DNA of 34,439 bases from Limnobacter olei (GTDB taxonomy: Bacteria > Pseudomonadota > Gammaproteobacteria > Burkholderiales > Burkholderiaceae_B). Of this stretch, positions 7,715-16,000 are shown in pieces. The stretch covers positions 1-34,439 of the forward strand of contig NZ_JARFJD010000033.1 of NCBI RefSeq assembly GCF_029087225.1, in the 5' to 3' direction. Position 1 is the stretch's first letter; every line of letters begins with the position of its first letter. The position numbers and the translations under genes are program-made. The notes beneath the pieces were generated by a model, which had not been told where the DNA came from, did no database searches, and was given only the letters and a program-made list of their open reading frames with translations.

Positions 7715-7798
7715 ATGAAAGTTAAATTGTTTGCCGCTGCTGTTGGCGTGTTTGGCTTGGTGACTGTGGCTTTGGCCGCATGCCCGCTTTGCGCATAA
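7715..7798 (+). CDS. 27-residue secreted or lipidated peptide ending in a CxxC motif
   Basis: A short frame behind a strong AGGAG site encodes 27 residues. It has a Lys-containing N-terminus, a hydrophobic core (VGVFGLVTVALA) and the ending ACPLCA. The LAAC sequence fits a lipobox, with Cys22... the lipidation candidate being the first of the two cysteines in ACPLCA; alternatively cleavage after ALA would release a hexapeptide with a CxxC pair. No family is recognised. A MerR-type promoter lies directly upstream and a GC-rich hairpin follows, so it looks like a deliberate transcription unit. A thiol-rich metal-binding or signalling peptide is an inference. Confidence 0.55.
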   Translation: MKVKLFAAAVGVFGLVTVALAACPLCA

Positions 7799-7810
7799 AG
7801 TGATAGAAGC

Positions 7811-7832
7811 GCCGGGCCTTTTTGGGCCCGGC
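7811..7832. terminator. GC-rich hairpin between convergent small genes
   Basis: A perfect 8-bp stem, GCCGGGCC (7811-7818) with GGCCCGGC (7825-7832), encloses a T-rich 6-nt loop. It lies 12 bp after the stop of the 27-residue peptide gene and 33 bp past the stop of the GDCCVxC gene on the other strand. No T-tract follows on either strand, so classical intrinsic termination is uncertain; it may act as a bidirectional transcript end or RNA stabiliser. Confidence 0.5.
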
Positions 7833-7865
7833 TTCCAATACGTGGCTTGTGCCGGGGCTGTGGCC

Positions 7866-8075
7866 TTAGCAACCTGATTTGCCTTGCTGAACGGGTGGGC
7901 ATTTCACCGACCCATACGAGCAAAAAACACAGCAATCGCCAGGTTTGGGTTTCAACAAAATATTGCAGTGTTCACACTTGAAGAAAAACAGGCAGGCGTC
8001 CGTTGGCATTACGCAAAGGGTGCTTTTGCCGCAACTTGGACAAGTCAAAATCGACTCACGTACAACTTCAGTCAT
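7866..8075 (-). CDS. GDCCVxC-domain small cysteine-rich protein
   Basis: The 69-residue product has a zinc-ribbon-like pair of CxxC motifs (C12/C15 and C34/C37) followed by GDCCVFCSYGSVKCPP near residues 46-61. That is the signature of the GDCCVxC (seleno)protein family, in which one cysteine is selenocysteine in some members; here all are ordinary cysteines. Members often sit beside merT-like genes. The function is unknown; soft-metal binding or thiol chemistry is likely. It starts 17 bp after the merT stop, behind a GGGGGAA site, so the two are cotranscribed. An open frame extends further upstream, but it runs through merT in another frame and is not used. Confidence 0.85.
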   Translation of the reverse strand: MTEVVRESILTCPSCGKSTLCVMPTDACLFFFKCEHCNILLKPKPGDCCVFCSYGSVKCPPVQQGKSGC

Positions 8076-8092
8076 GGTGCGTTCCCCCGCTT

Positions 8093-8407
8093 TTACATGA
8101 ACCATGGCACTGCCAACATGAGCATTGAAAGCACGGCGATTAACCAGTAAATCAGCTTCTGACCGCGGCTGCAAGCGTTGCAACCCTCCTTGCGCCAGAA
8201 CATTTTGTAGTAAGCAAATGCCAGCAAGCTGATCGTGATCACCATAAAAACGGGTCGGTAGGGTTCCAACGCAGCAAATATGCCGATTGATGCACTGCTT
8301 CCCACGCCCACAGCCAGCAGCAGAAGCGGACCAAGGCAGCAAACGGAAGCCCCGAATGCCGCGAGTGCGGTCGCAATCAGGGTGCCGGTATTTTGAGGTT
8401 TTCTCAT
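8093..8407 (-). CDS. merT: MerT-like mercuric ion transporter
   Basis: The 104-residue inner-membrane protein has three predicted helices, a vicinal cysteine pair in the first helix (C23-C24, SVCCLGPLLLLAVG), the conserved LEPYRPVF segment, and a CxxC (C76/C79) in the loop before the third helix. This is the layout of MerT, which takes Hg(II) from MerP through paired cysteines into the cytoplasm. The start was chosen at ATG 8407 (MRKPQN) because it matches known MerT N-termini; the open frame continues upstream through the operator and into merR. No merP or merA is present in the window, so reduction of imported Hg is not provided locally. Confidence 0.88.
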   Translation of the reverse strand: MRKPQNTGTLIATALAAFGASVCCLGPLLLLAVGVGSSASIGIFAALEPYRPVFMVITISLLAFAYYKMFWRKEGCNACSRGQKLIYWLIAVLSMLMLAVPWFM

Positions 8408-8438
8408 GTTGGTATTTCTCAATGCATTAGGAAGTGAT

Positions 8439-8470
8439 ATTGTGAAAGCCGTACCTAAGTACGGAGTCAA
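8439..8470 (-). promoter_or_regulatory. Canonical mer operator and promoter for merT
   Basis: Read on the minus strand: TTGACT (8470-8465), then CCGTAC-TTAG-GTACGG (8464-8449), then a weak -10, CACAAT (8444-8439), 20 bp from the -35 (TCACAA gives 19 bp). The perfect dyad with a 4-bp centre inside an overlong spacer after TTGACT closely matches the Tn21/Tn501 mer operator. It lies between merT and the divergent merR and should let MerR activate merT and repress itself. Confidence 0.85.
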
Positions 8471-8475
8471 CAGGC

Positions 8476-8883
8476 ATGATTCAAAAACACACATTAAGTA
8501 TCGGCGGGTTGGCCCAGGCAGCGGGCGTGAATGTTGAAACCATTCGTTACTACCAGCGCGTGGGCATGCTTGCACAACCTGCAAAACCCCTTCAGGGCGC
8601 CCGTAAATATGGTCCACGGGACATCAAGCGGATCCGCTTTATCAAGCGAGCGCAGGCCTTGGGTTTTACCCTGTCCGAGGTGGCTGAACTGCTAGCGTTG
8701 GGCAATGCGAGTTCCTGTCGTGAAACGCAGGTATTGGCTGAAAGCAAGCTGGAGTCCATTAGCTCACGGATTCAAGACCTTGTAAAAATGCAGGATACTT
8801 TGCAGCAGCTTGTGGCGCGGTGTGATGCAATAGACAAATCGACCAATTGCCCCATTATTGATGCATTGGTGGGCGATGAATAG
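8476..8883 (+). CDS. merR: MerR, mercury-responsive regulator
   Basis: This 135-residue activator/repressor aligns along its whole length with Tn21/Tn501 MerR: N-terminal helix-turn-helix (AAGVNVETIRYYQRVGML), central RIRFIKRAQALGFTLSEVAELLAL, and a dimer helix. Cysteines C81, C116 and C125 keep exactly the spacing (35 and 9) of the Hg(II)-binding triad C82, C117, C126 of Tn501 MerR. Mercury sensing is therefore the best prediction, though related lead sensors exist. It diverges from merT over a consensus operator. A second MerR-type promoter begins 2 bp after its stop and reads into the CDF gene, so this protein may control both directions. Confidence 0.9.
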   Translation: MIQKHTLSIGGLAQAAGVNVETIRYYQRVGMLAQPAKPLQGARKYGPRDIKRIRFIKRAQALGFTLSEVAELLALGNASSCRETQVLAESKLESISSRIQDLVKMQDTLQQLVARCDAIDKSTNCPIIDALVGDE

Positions 8884-8884
8884 C

Positions 8885-8915
8885 TTGACCTTGTCAGCAT
8901 GTCAGGGTTTCTAAT
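8885..8915 (+). promoter_or_regulatory. MerR-type promoter for the CDF/efflux operon
   Basis: TTGACC (8885-8890), a 19-bp spacer with an imperfect dyad (CCTTGTCA pairing with TGTCAGGG around GCA), and -10 TCTAAT (8910-8915). The overlong 19-bp spacer marks a promoter that needs DNA distortion by a MerR-family protein. It is the only good promoter candidate ahead of the genes from 8948 to 16907. The dyad differs from the merT operator, so which MerR binds it is open. Confidence 0.65.
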
Positions 8916-8947
8916 AAAGTAAAACAAGTACTGATCAAGGAAATTTC

Positions 8948-9595
8948 ATGCCAGGTTGCAACCATTGCCCCTCTGATGAAGCGGCCAAGTCTGCTGCAAA
9001 CAATCCCGGTTTTCGCAAGGTATTGTGGATCGCGCTGATTGCGAACGCAGCCATGTTCTTCATTGAAGTGGGTGCCAGTTGGTCAGCAGGCTCCGTATCT
9101 CTGCTTGCCGATTCACTCGATTTTGGTGGCGATGCGGCCAACTATGCTTTGTCCCTGTTTGTGTTGGGAATGGCGCTTCAAACCCGTGCCAAAGCAGCCT
9201 TGCTCAAAGGGGTGTGCATGGGGCTGTATGGTGTGGGTGTATTGGGTTTTGCCGGGTATGCAGCCATGCACGGCCAGGTACCTTCTTACGCCACCATGGG
9301 TGTTGTGGGTGTTATGGCCTTGAGCGTGAACGTGGGGGTTGCTGCCATTCAGTACCGTTATCGCAATGGCGATTCCAACATGCGCTCGGTGTGGCTGTGT
9401 AGCCGCAACGATGCAATCGGCAACCTGGCTGTGTTGGGTGCTGCCTTGTTGGTGGGAGTTACACAAACAGCCTGGCCCGATCTTGCGGTGGCCGCACTCA
9501 TGGCCACACTCGGTTTAACAGCGTCTGTCAGTGTCATCAAACAGGCAAGGGCTGAAATACGGGGTGAGGCGATCACCGGTGCACATTCTCATTGA
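8948..9595 (+). CDS. Short CDF-type cation efflux protein lacking the cytoplasmic domain
   Basis: The 215-residue protein has about six hydrophobic segments and the cation-diffusion-facilitator metal-site helices (LLADSLDFGGDAANY near residues 51-65 and SRNDAIGNLAVL near 155-166). It ends shortly after the last helix with GAHSH, so the usual C-terminal cytoplasmic dimer domain is missing. A CNHC motif at residues 4-7 and the terminal His residues could load metal. CDF proteins exchange protons for divalent cations such as Zn, Cd or Co across the inner membrane; the ion here is not readable. AAGGA lies before the ATG and a MerR-type promoter precedes it. The CzcI-like gene follows after 38 bp. 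Confidence 0.85.
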   Translation: MPGCNHCPSDEAAKSAANNPGFRKVLWIALIANAAMFFIEVGASWSAGSVSLLADSLDFGGDAANYALSLFVLGMALQTRAKAALLKGVCMGLYGVGVLGFAGYAAMHGQVPSYATMGVVGVMALSVNVGVAAIQYRYRNGDSNMRSVWLCSRNDAIGNLAVLGAALLVGVTQTAWPDLAVAALMATLGLTASVSVIKQARAEIRGEAITGAHSH

Positions 9596-9633
9596 TTTGA
9601 GGTATTGAACCTTTTTCTGTCTGTGTTACTCTC

Positions 9634-9999
9634 ATGCCCATGAAGAAAATTTATGTTCTGTTGTTGATCATGATGCTTCCGCTGCAAAGCCTTTGGGCCG
9701 CGGTGGAGTTGTATCACGTGCACGACTCAGGGCATGCTTCGTCGCTTCAAGTGGTGGGTCATTCTCACGGTAATCATGATCACTCCAGTACCTCTGCCGA
9801 TACGCAAAGCCTTCAAGACAACGCGGGTAAATCGACATGTGATACCGACCACCACCACTGCCATGCTCACAGTGCGAGTGTGCTGCCCAGCTTGTTGACC
9901 ATTGAAATGCTTCCCCATGCCCTGGATCAGGAATCTGATCAATTCACGGGCTTTCAATCTTTTTCTTCAAACCGCATCGAACGCCCGAAATGGGCCTGA
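9634..9999 (+). CDS. CzcI-like His-rich periplasmic protein
   Basis: The 121-residue product has a signal peptide (KKIYVLLLIMMLPLQSLWAA), several His clusters (YHVHDSGHAS, GHSHGNHDHS, DHHHCHAHS) and the C-terminal motif IERPKWA. The LPLQxxWAA signal region and ERPKW end are characteristic of CzcI-like proteins that open czcICBA operons. A periplasmic metal-binding or regulatory role is proposed for these. A second protein of the same design is at 31013-31372 on the minus strand. ATG 9640 is an alternative start; neither start has a strong ribosome site. Confidence 0.75.
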   Translation: MPMKKIYVLLLIMMLPLQSLWAAVELYHVHDSGHASSLQVVGHSHGNHDHSSTSADTQSLQDNAGKSTCDTDHHHCHAHSASVLPSLLTIEMLPHALDQESDQFTGFQSFSSNRIERPKWA

Positions 10000-10084
10000 A
10001 CAAAACCTGAGTTAGTTGTCCGTTTTGGCCTGCCTATGCCGGCTCAAGACTGAAATTTCATCAGCTTTTGTTTGGAGAGAATCC

Positions 10085-11332
10085 ATGTATTCACCACATC
10101 GTGTGGTGTCCACTTGCCTGGCTTTCTTAATGGTCAGCACGATGGCCTCGGCATTTGCCGAGTCGGCCGTCGAAGTGGAAACCGAATTGACGGTTCGTCT
10201 TGCGTTTGAATCTGCATTAAGCTTGGATCCCGAGATTCAAGCCCAAGGCAAACGACTGGCGGCGCTTGAGGCCCGACGCAGTGCGGCAAACGCCTTCACT
10301 GCAGCGCCTCTTTCTGTAGAAGGTTCTTATCGAACCGACCGCAACTACAACAATCAGGGCCTGCGGGAGCTCGAGCTGGGCTTGTCTGCCCCAATCTGGA
10401 ACTGGAACGAACGCAGCCGGACACAGGCGCTGCGCGACAGTGAAATCGAGCTTGCCAAGAAGCAGCTTGAGCAGACGAAGCTGGAACTTGCTGGTCTGGT
10501 TCGCCAAACCCTGTGGGATACCCTGGCTGCCAATCTGGATGTTGAAATTGCACAGGCCCGGACCAAAACTGCCAAGGAATTGATGGTGGATGTGGATAGA
10601 CGTGTCATGGCCGGGGAACTGGCACAGACTGATTTCTATCAGGCTTCTGCATTGTATGCCCAGTCCAAGGCCGACCTTGGGCGTGCATTGGGCGCTTTGG
10701 GAGACCTTAGCGCGGAATATGCCGCGATGATTGGTTTGCCTGTGTCAACACTGTCTCGCATTCAAACTGAAAGCACTGACATTCCCAATGGCTTGAAACC
10801 GCTGGATCATCCTGCCCTGAAGCTGGCACAGGCGCAACTGAATGCACAGCAGCGACAGGCTGATCTGGTACAAACCCAGGCCAGAGCCAATCCCGAATTG
10901 GGGCTCGCGGTGATCAGTGACCGTGGCGCATTTTCATCAACAAGCGAAAAATCGCTCGTGGTGTCAACCCGCATACCGCTGGGCAATTCTTCTGAGTACC
11001 AAAGCCGGGTATTGCAGGCCGAAAGTGATCAGCTTGCCGCACAGGCCCTGCTGGTTAAAACGCAAAGGTCGGTGGTTGCGCGCGGCCGCGCTGCGGAGGG
11101 CAACCTGGACATGTTTTCCCAGTTAAAAACGTCTGCACTGGAGCAGGCTGACCTGGCCGATAAAACGTATCGGCTGTATCGGCGTTCATTCGACTTGGGC
11201 GAAACCGATCTTCCAACTCTACTACGCTTTGAACAACAGGCCTTTGAAGCCAACAGGCTTGCCCGAAAGTCTGCCGTGGAATATGCCGCCAAAGTCTCTG
11301 CCTACAAACAGGCACTTGGACTTTTACCATGA
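10085..11332 (+). CDS. TolC-family outer-membrane component of an RND metal efflux system (CzcC-like)
   Basis: The protein has 415 residues from ATG 10085, chosen because it follows GGAGAG and starts a clear signal peptide ending ASAFA. Two long amphipathic coiled-coil repeats follow, around residues 40-200 and 240-400, typical of the outer-membrane efflux protein fold. It would form the trimeric exit channel of a CBA-type tripartite pump. A frame running upstream from 10016 has no ribosome site. The next gene starts at its stop (ATGA overlap at 11329) or at 11353, so the two are cotranscribed. Confidence 0.88.
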   Translation: MYSPHRVVSTCLAFLMVSTMASAFAESAVEVETELTVRLAFESALSLDPEIQAQGKRLAALEARRSAANAFTAAPLSVEGSYRTDRNYNNQGLRELELGLSAPIWNWNERSRTQALRDSEIELAKKQLEQTKLELAGLVRQTLWDTLAANLDVEIAQARTKTAKELMVDVDRRVMAGELAQTDFYQASALYAQSKADLGRALGALGDLSAEYAAMIGLPVSTLSRIQTESTDIPNGLKPLDHPALKLAQAQLNAQQRQADLVQTQARANPELGLAVISDRGAFSSTSEKSLVVSTRIPLGNSSEYQSRVLQAESDQLAAQALLVKTQRSVVARGRAAEGNLDMFSQLKTSALEQADLADKTYRLYRRSFDLGETDLPTLLRFEQQAFEANRLARKSAVEYAAKVSAYKQALGLLP

Positions 11333-11352
11333 CGATCAAAGAGATTCATGCC

Positions 11353-11913
11353 ATGAAATACATCAATTCAAAATCGACTTACATGGGTGCTGTGTTTGTT
11401 GCACTCGCCCTTTTTACGACACCAAGCAGTTTTGCAGGCCCCGGACATGATCACGGTGATGAAGAGCCGACAGCCACTGGCGAAGCGTCGCCACGGGTGG
11501 TGATGGAATCGGACCTGTTCGAAGCGGTGGGTATTTTGAAAGGTCGCACGCTGGAAATTTACATTGACCATACCGCCACCAATGCACCAGTTGAAAATGC
11601 GGAGCTTGATTTGGAGCTCAATGGAAGCTCGATACCCGTTGAGTTGCATGCCGTGGGTGAATTTGATGCGGTGCTGCCTGAGGGTTTGTCTGAGGGATCC
11701 GTGTCGGTGGCCTTGACAGTTTCATCTGGTGAACTCACCGATCTGCTGGCCGGTCAACTTGACCTGTCGCATGCAGACGACCACGCCACCGATGAGGAAT
11801 CCCATTCACATGCCTGGGAATGGGTGTTGTATGGCTTGGGCGGCATGTTGCTTCTCGGTTTGCCTGTTGTTGGGTTTGTACGAAAAAAAATGAAGGAAGG
11901 CAAACAATCATGA
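11353..11913 (+). CDS. Membrane-anchored periplasmic protein resembling a detached N-terminal domain of a CzcB-type adaptor
   Basis: The protein has 186 residues from ATG 11353 (194 from ATG 11329). A signal peptide ends SSFA, followed by the metal-ligand-rich GPGHDHGDEE. A beta-rich domain (SDLFEAVGILKGRTLEIYIDHTATNAPVENAELDLEL, then a DLLAGQLDLS segment) resembles the extra N-terminal domain that precedes the adaptor core in some RND periplasmic adaptors. A His-rich linker and one C-terminal helix (WVLYGLGGMLLLGLPVVGFV) with a basic end anchor it in the inner membrane. The adaptor gene overlaps its stop (ATGA at 11910). I infer a split adaptor; no function is established. Confidence 0.8.
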   Translation: MKYINSKSTYMGAVFVALALFTTPSSFAGPGHDHGDEEPTATGEASPRVVMESDLFEAVGILKGRTLEIYIDHTATNAPVENAELDLELNGSSIPVELHAVGEFDAVLPEGLSEGSVSVALTVSSGELTDLLAGQLDLSHADDHATDEESHSHAWEWVLYGLGGMLLLGLPVVGFVRKKMKEGKQS

Positions 11914-13022
11914 TCAACAAAAATTTTGCACTCTCGGTCTTGGTGTTCGGCCTTTTTAGTCCTTTCAATATTTACGCGGGCCCTGGCCATGATCATGGCG
12001 ATGAAGCAGTCGAGCAAACCCTGGGTGATGGCCCCAAACGGCAAGCCACGGGCGAGGTTTTTTTGCCCAAGCCTGCCCAGCGCCAATTGGGTATTCGCAC
12101 TTTGAAAACCGAGATCAAGCCCCAGGCCAAGGTGATTGAACTGAACGGCAAGGTGGCACTGGATCCGCAAACCGGGGGCATTGTTCAAACCACCCTGGGT
12201 GGAAGTTTTGTACCACCGGGTCAAGGTGTTCCGCAATTGGGCCAACAAGTGAAAAAGGGTCAAGTGCTCGGATTCATTCAAACACCGCAAGCCGCCTTGG
12301 AAAAATCATCGCAACAGGCACAACTTGCTCAACTGAGGTCTGAACTGACCTTGACCGAGAAGCGGCTGGAGCGTCTTTTGCAGCTTGCAGACACCGTACC
12401 AAAAAAGGAAATTGACGCTGCCCAGGCCCAGGTTAAAAGCCTGAAGGGCCAGGTGGCGGCCTTGGCTGGCGGCATTGCTTCAAGAGAAACATTGCGTGCG
12501 CCGTCCACCGGCATTGTGGCGTCATCCATGGCCATTTCCGGCAAGGTTTTTTCGGAAGGAGATGTGTTGTTTGAAATTGTTGACCCGGCAGTGGTGCGTG
12601 TAGAGGCAAGCTGGTACGAGTCTGGCGTGGTTCCCGATTTTCAATCCGCCCGCGTTCAAGCCGGTGAAAAGGGGGTAACGCTGAAGTACCTGGGTGCGGC
12701 AAGCAGTGTAAAGGACCAGGCATTGACATTGGCATTCGAAGCACGGGGGCTGCAAAACACAAGTTTTCCGACCGGACAATTGCTGAAGGTGTATGCGGAA
12801 CAGTCCGGGGGCGTTGATGCCGTGGCTGTGCCCAGTGCTGCGGTGGTCAAGAATGCGTCGAATCAAACCATTGTGTGGGTGAAAAAGGAGCCTGAAGTTT
12901 TCGAGCCCATGGTGGTGTTGACCGAACCGCTCAATGGACTTGAGGTGTTGGTTCGTGGTGGACTTTCCGGCGGTGAACGCGTGGTTGTTCAGGGCGCAAC
13001 CCTGATTAACCAGGTTCGATAA
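11910..13022 (+). CDS. RND periplasmic adaptor (CzcB/CusB-like)
   Basis: The protein has 370 residues from ATG 11910, which overlaps the previous stop and follows GAAGGAAGG. A signal peptide ends IYA, then GPGHDHGDEAVEQ repeats the motif of the preceding protein. The biotinyl-lipoyl-like halves (GQQVKKGQVLGFIQTP and LRAPSTGIVASSMAISGKVFSEGDVLFEIVD) flank a short coiled-coil hairpin at about residues 130-185. A beta-barrel domain and membrane-proximal domain follow. This is the periplasmic bridge between the inner-membrane pump and the TolC-like channel. The permease gene starts 11 bp downstream. Confidence 0.88.
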   Translation: MINKNFALSVLVFGLFSPFNIYAGPGHDHGDEAVEQTLGDGPKRQATGEVFLPKPAQRQLGIRTLKTEIKPQAKVIELNGKVALDPQTGGIVQTTLGGSFVPPGQGVPQLGQQVKKGQVLGFIQTPQAALEKSSQQAQLAQLRSELTLTEKRLERLLQLADTVPKKEIDAAQAQVKSLKGQVAALAGGIASRETLRAPSTGIVASSMAISGKVFSEGDVLFEIVDPAVVRVEASWYESGVVPDFQSARVQAGEKGVTLKYLGAASSVKDQALTLAFEARGLQNTSFPTGQLLKVYAEQSGGVDAVAVPSAAVVKNASNQTIVWVKKEPEVFEPMVVLTEPLNGLEVLVRGGLSGGERVVVQGATLINQVR

Positions 13023-13033
13023 GGGGCTTTGTC

Positions 13034-16000
13034 ATGTTTCAGTTTTTACTCGACAGCAGCCTGAAGAACCGGCTGTTGGTGTTGTTGGCGGCACTTATCC
13101 TGACCTTGTACGGTGCATTCACACTCACCCAGACTCCGGTGGATGTGTTTCCCGATTTGAACAAACCCACCGTTACGGTGATTACCGAGGCCGGGGGCAT
13201 GGCCTCGGAAGAAGTGGAACAACTGATTACCTTTCCACTGGAAACCGCGCTGAACGGCTTGCCGGGGGTGGAAGTAATCCGTTCGGTGTCCAGTGCAGGT
13301 TTGTCGTTCATCTACGTGACGTTCAATTGGGATACTGAAATTTACCGCGCACGGCAAATGGTTTCAGAACGGCTTTCCAGCATGGAAGAATCCATTCCTT
13401 CCGGGGTTGCACCAACCATGGGGCCGGTCAGTTCCATCATGGGCGAGATCATGCAGATCGCCATACCGATTGATGTAAAAAAAATCTCGCCGATGCAAGT
13501 GCGTGAATACGCCGACTGGGTGTTAAGGCCCCGTTTGTTGTCCATTCAGGGTGTGGCGCAGGTCATTCCCATTGGTGGCGAGGTGCGGCAGTTTCAAGTA
13601 CAGCCCAATTTGCAGCGCATGGTTGAACTGGGCATCACGATTGAAAACGTGCAACAGGCCCTAAGCGGTTTTGCGTCCAACACCTCGGGCGGTTTTTTGT
13701 CGCTCAATGGCCGCGAGTACCTGATTCGACATTTGGGCAGAACTTCGTCACTGGATGATTTGCGCAATGTGGCAGTGGGTTCCCGAAGTGGTCAGGCCGT
13801 GTTGCTTAAACAAGTTGCTCAAGTGGATTTTGCAGCGGCCGTGAAGCGGGGCGATGCAGGCTATGAAGGCAAGCCGGCCGTCATTCTGGGCATTCAAAAA
13901 CAACCCAGTGCCGATACCATCAGCCTGACCAATCGCATTGAAGAGGCTTTGGTTGGTATGAGCAGCAACTTGCCCGAAGGCATGGAAAAACCACGGGTTA
14001 CTTTTCGGCAGGCAAGTTTTATTGAATCATCCATTTCAACCTTGCAAGGCAAGTTGATTGGTGCCTCGGTGTTTGTTGCTGCTGTGCTGTTTTTCTTCCT
14101 GGGCACTTTGCGCCCTACGGTGATCGCGCTTACGGCAATACCCGTGTCCATTTTCATGACCGCCCTGGTGTTTAACTACTTTGGTTTGTCCATCAACACC
14201 ATGACCCTGGGCGGTTTGGCCATTGCCATCGGTGGTTTGGTTGATGATGCGGTGGTGGACGTGGAAAACATTCTTCGCCGTTTGAAAGAGCAACGGGCCA
14301 GGCACCCCGGTGCCTCATTCGACCTGATCGCACTGGTTCGAAAAGCATCGCTGGAAGTGCGAACCGGCATTGTGTACGCCACGGCCATTATTGTGCTGGT
14401 GTTTATTCCGCTGTTTGCGTTGCCGGGCATTGAAGGCAAGCTGTTTGTGCCTTTGGGCATTGCGTTCATTGTGTCCACGCTGGCCTCGCTGATTGTGTCG
14501 GTCACAGTAACGCCGGTGTTGTCGTATTACTTGCTGCCGCGCATCAAGAACCTGGACCATGGCGACACCAAGGTACTGGCATGGTTGAAGGCCAGGTATC
14601 AGCAAAGCCTGATGCCCGTTTTAAACAAGCCGAAGGCTGCCATTGCGGCCGGTGTGGTGGCAGTGTTGATTGCGGGTGTTTCAGTGCCGTTTTTTGCCAA
14701 AACATTTTTGCCACCGTTCAACGAGGGTACCTTGTTGATCGGTATGCGCTTGAATCCGGGCGTTACTTTGGAAGAATCGTCAAAGCTGGCTTCGCAGGCC
14801 GAATTGCTGCTTCAGGGTGTTCCGGAAATTACCCATGTGGGTCGGCGTAGCGGCAGGGCTGAACTGGACGAGCATGCCGAGGGTGTGCATGTGTCTGAAC
14901 TGGATTTGGGTTTGATTCCCGCAAGTGAAATGACACGCCCCATGGCCGAAGTTCAGGCAGATATTCGGGCAAGGCTGAAGAACCTGCCGGCAGCCGTTGC
15001 GCTTGGGCAGCCCATTTCACACCGAATTGATCACATGCTCTCGGGCGTGCGTTCACAAATTGCCATCAAGGTGTTTGGTGAGGATCTCGACACCCTTCGG
15101 GGCACCGCAGAGCAACTGCGTGCGCAGTTGGCCCGCATTGATGGTCTGGTTGATCTTGAAGTTGAGAAACAGGTGTTGGCTCCGGAAATCAAGGTGCGGA
15201 TCAATTACGACGCCGCTTCCCGGTACGGCGTGTCGTCCTCCGATATTCTGCATTCACTTCAGGCTCTGGTGGAAGGCGAGAAAATTACCCAGGTGGTGGA
15301 AGGCAACCGGCGTTTTGCTTTGGTGTTGAAGCTGGCTGAAGCGGATCGAGGCCCGCAGCAACTTGAACGGTTGCTGATCCCAACGCCCCAGGGTGCAGTG
15401 CCTTTGTCGGTGCTGGCGCAGGTCGAGGACGGCGATGGCCCCAACCAGATCAGCCGCGACGATGGCAAGCGCCGAATCGTGATTTCTGCCAATGCCCAAG
15501 GCCGGGCCTTGTCGGAAGTGGTGGCCGATATTCGCAACACAGTCGATGGCCTTGAATTGCCTGAGGGCTATTTCATTACCCTGGGTGGGCAGTTTGAAGC
15601 GCAGGAAGAGGCCACACGGCTGGTGGGTTTTCTGTCCATTATTTCGCTCACTTTGATGTTCGCTGTGTTGTACAGCCGTTACCAGTCAGTGCGGCTGTCG
15701 GCCATTATCATGGGCAATATTCCGCTGGCCATGGTGGGCGCCGTACTGGGCCTGTGGCTGTCGGGCCAGCCGCTGTCGGTGGCGGCCCTGATCGGCTTCA
15801 TTACGCTGGCTGGAATTTCCGTGCGCAACGGGATTTTGAAAGTCAGCCACTACATCAACCTGATGCGGTTTGAGCATGAGCAATTTTCACAGTCCATGAT
15901 TCTTCGCGGCTCTATGGAACGCCTGAGCCCTGTGTTGATGACTGCCCTGGTTACCGCGTTTGCCTTGGCTCCTTTGCTGTTTGAAGCTGAGCGCCCTGGT

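Noticed and set aside
8076-8342. N-terminal extension of the GDCCVxC protein
   Set aside because: The open frame overlaps merT in another frame; the family begins near the chosen ATG at 8075, which has its own ribosome site.
8408-8617. N-terminal extension of merT
   Set aside because: The frame stays open upstream of ATG 8407, but it crosses the mer operator and the start of merR; MerT homologues begin at the chosen Met.
7163-8915. A complete mercury resistance operon
   Set aside because: Only merR, merT and a GDCCVxC protein are present; no MerP-like GMTCxxC protein or MerA flavoprotein could be found on either strand.
9601-9634. A third MerR-type promoter (TTGAAC...) ahead of the CzcI-like gene
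   Set aside because: No dyad in the spacer and no credible -10 at either 17 or 19 bp.
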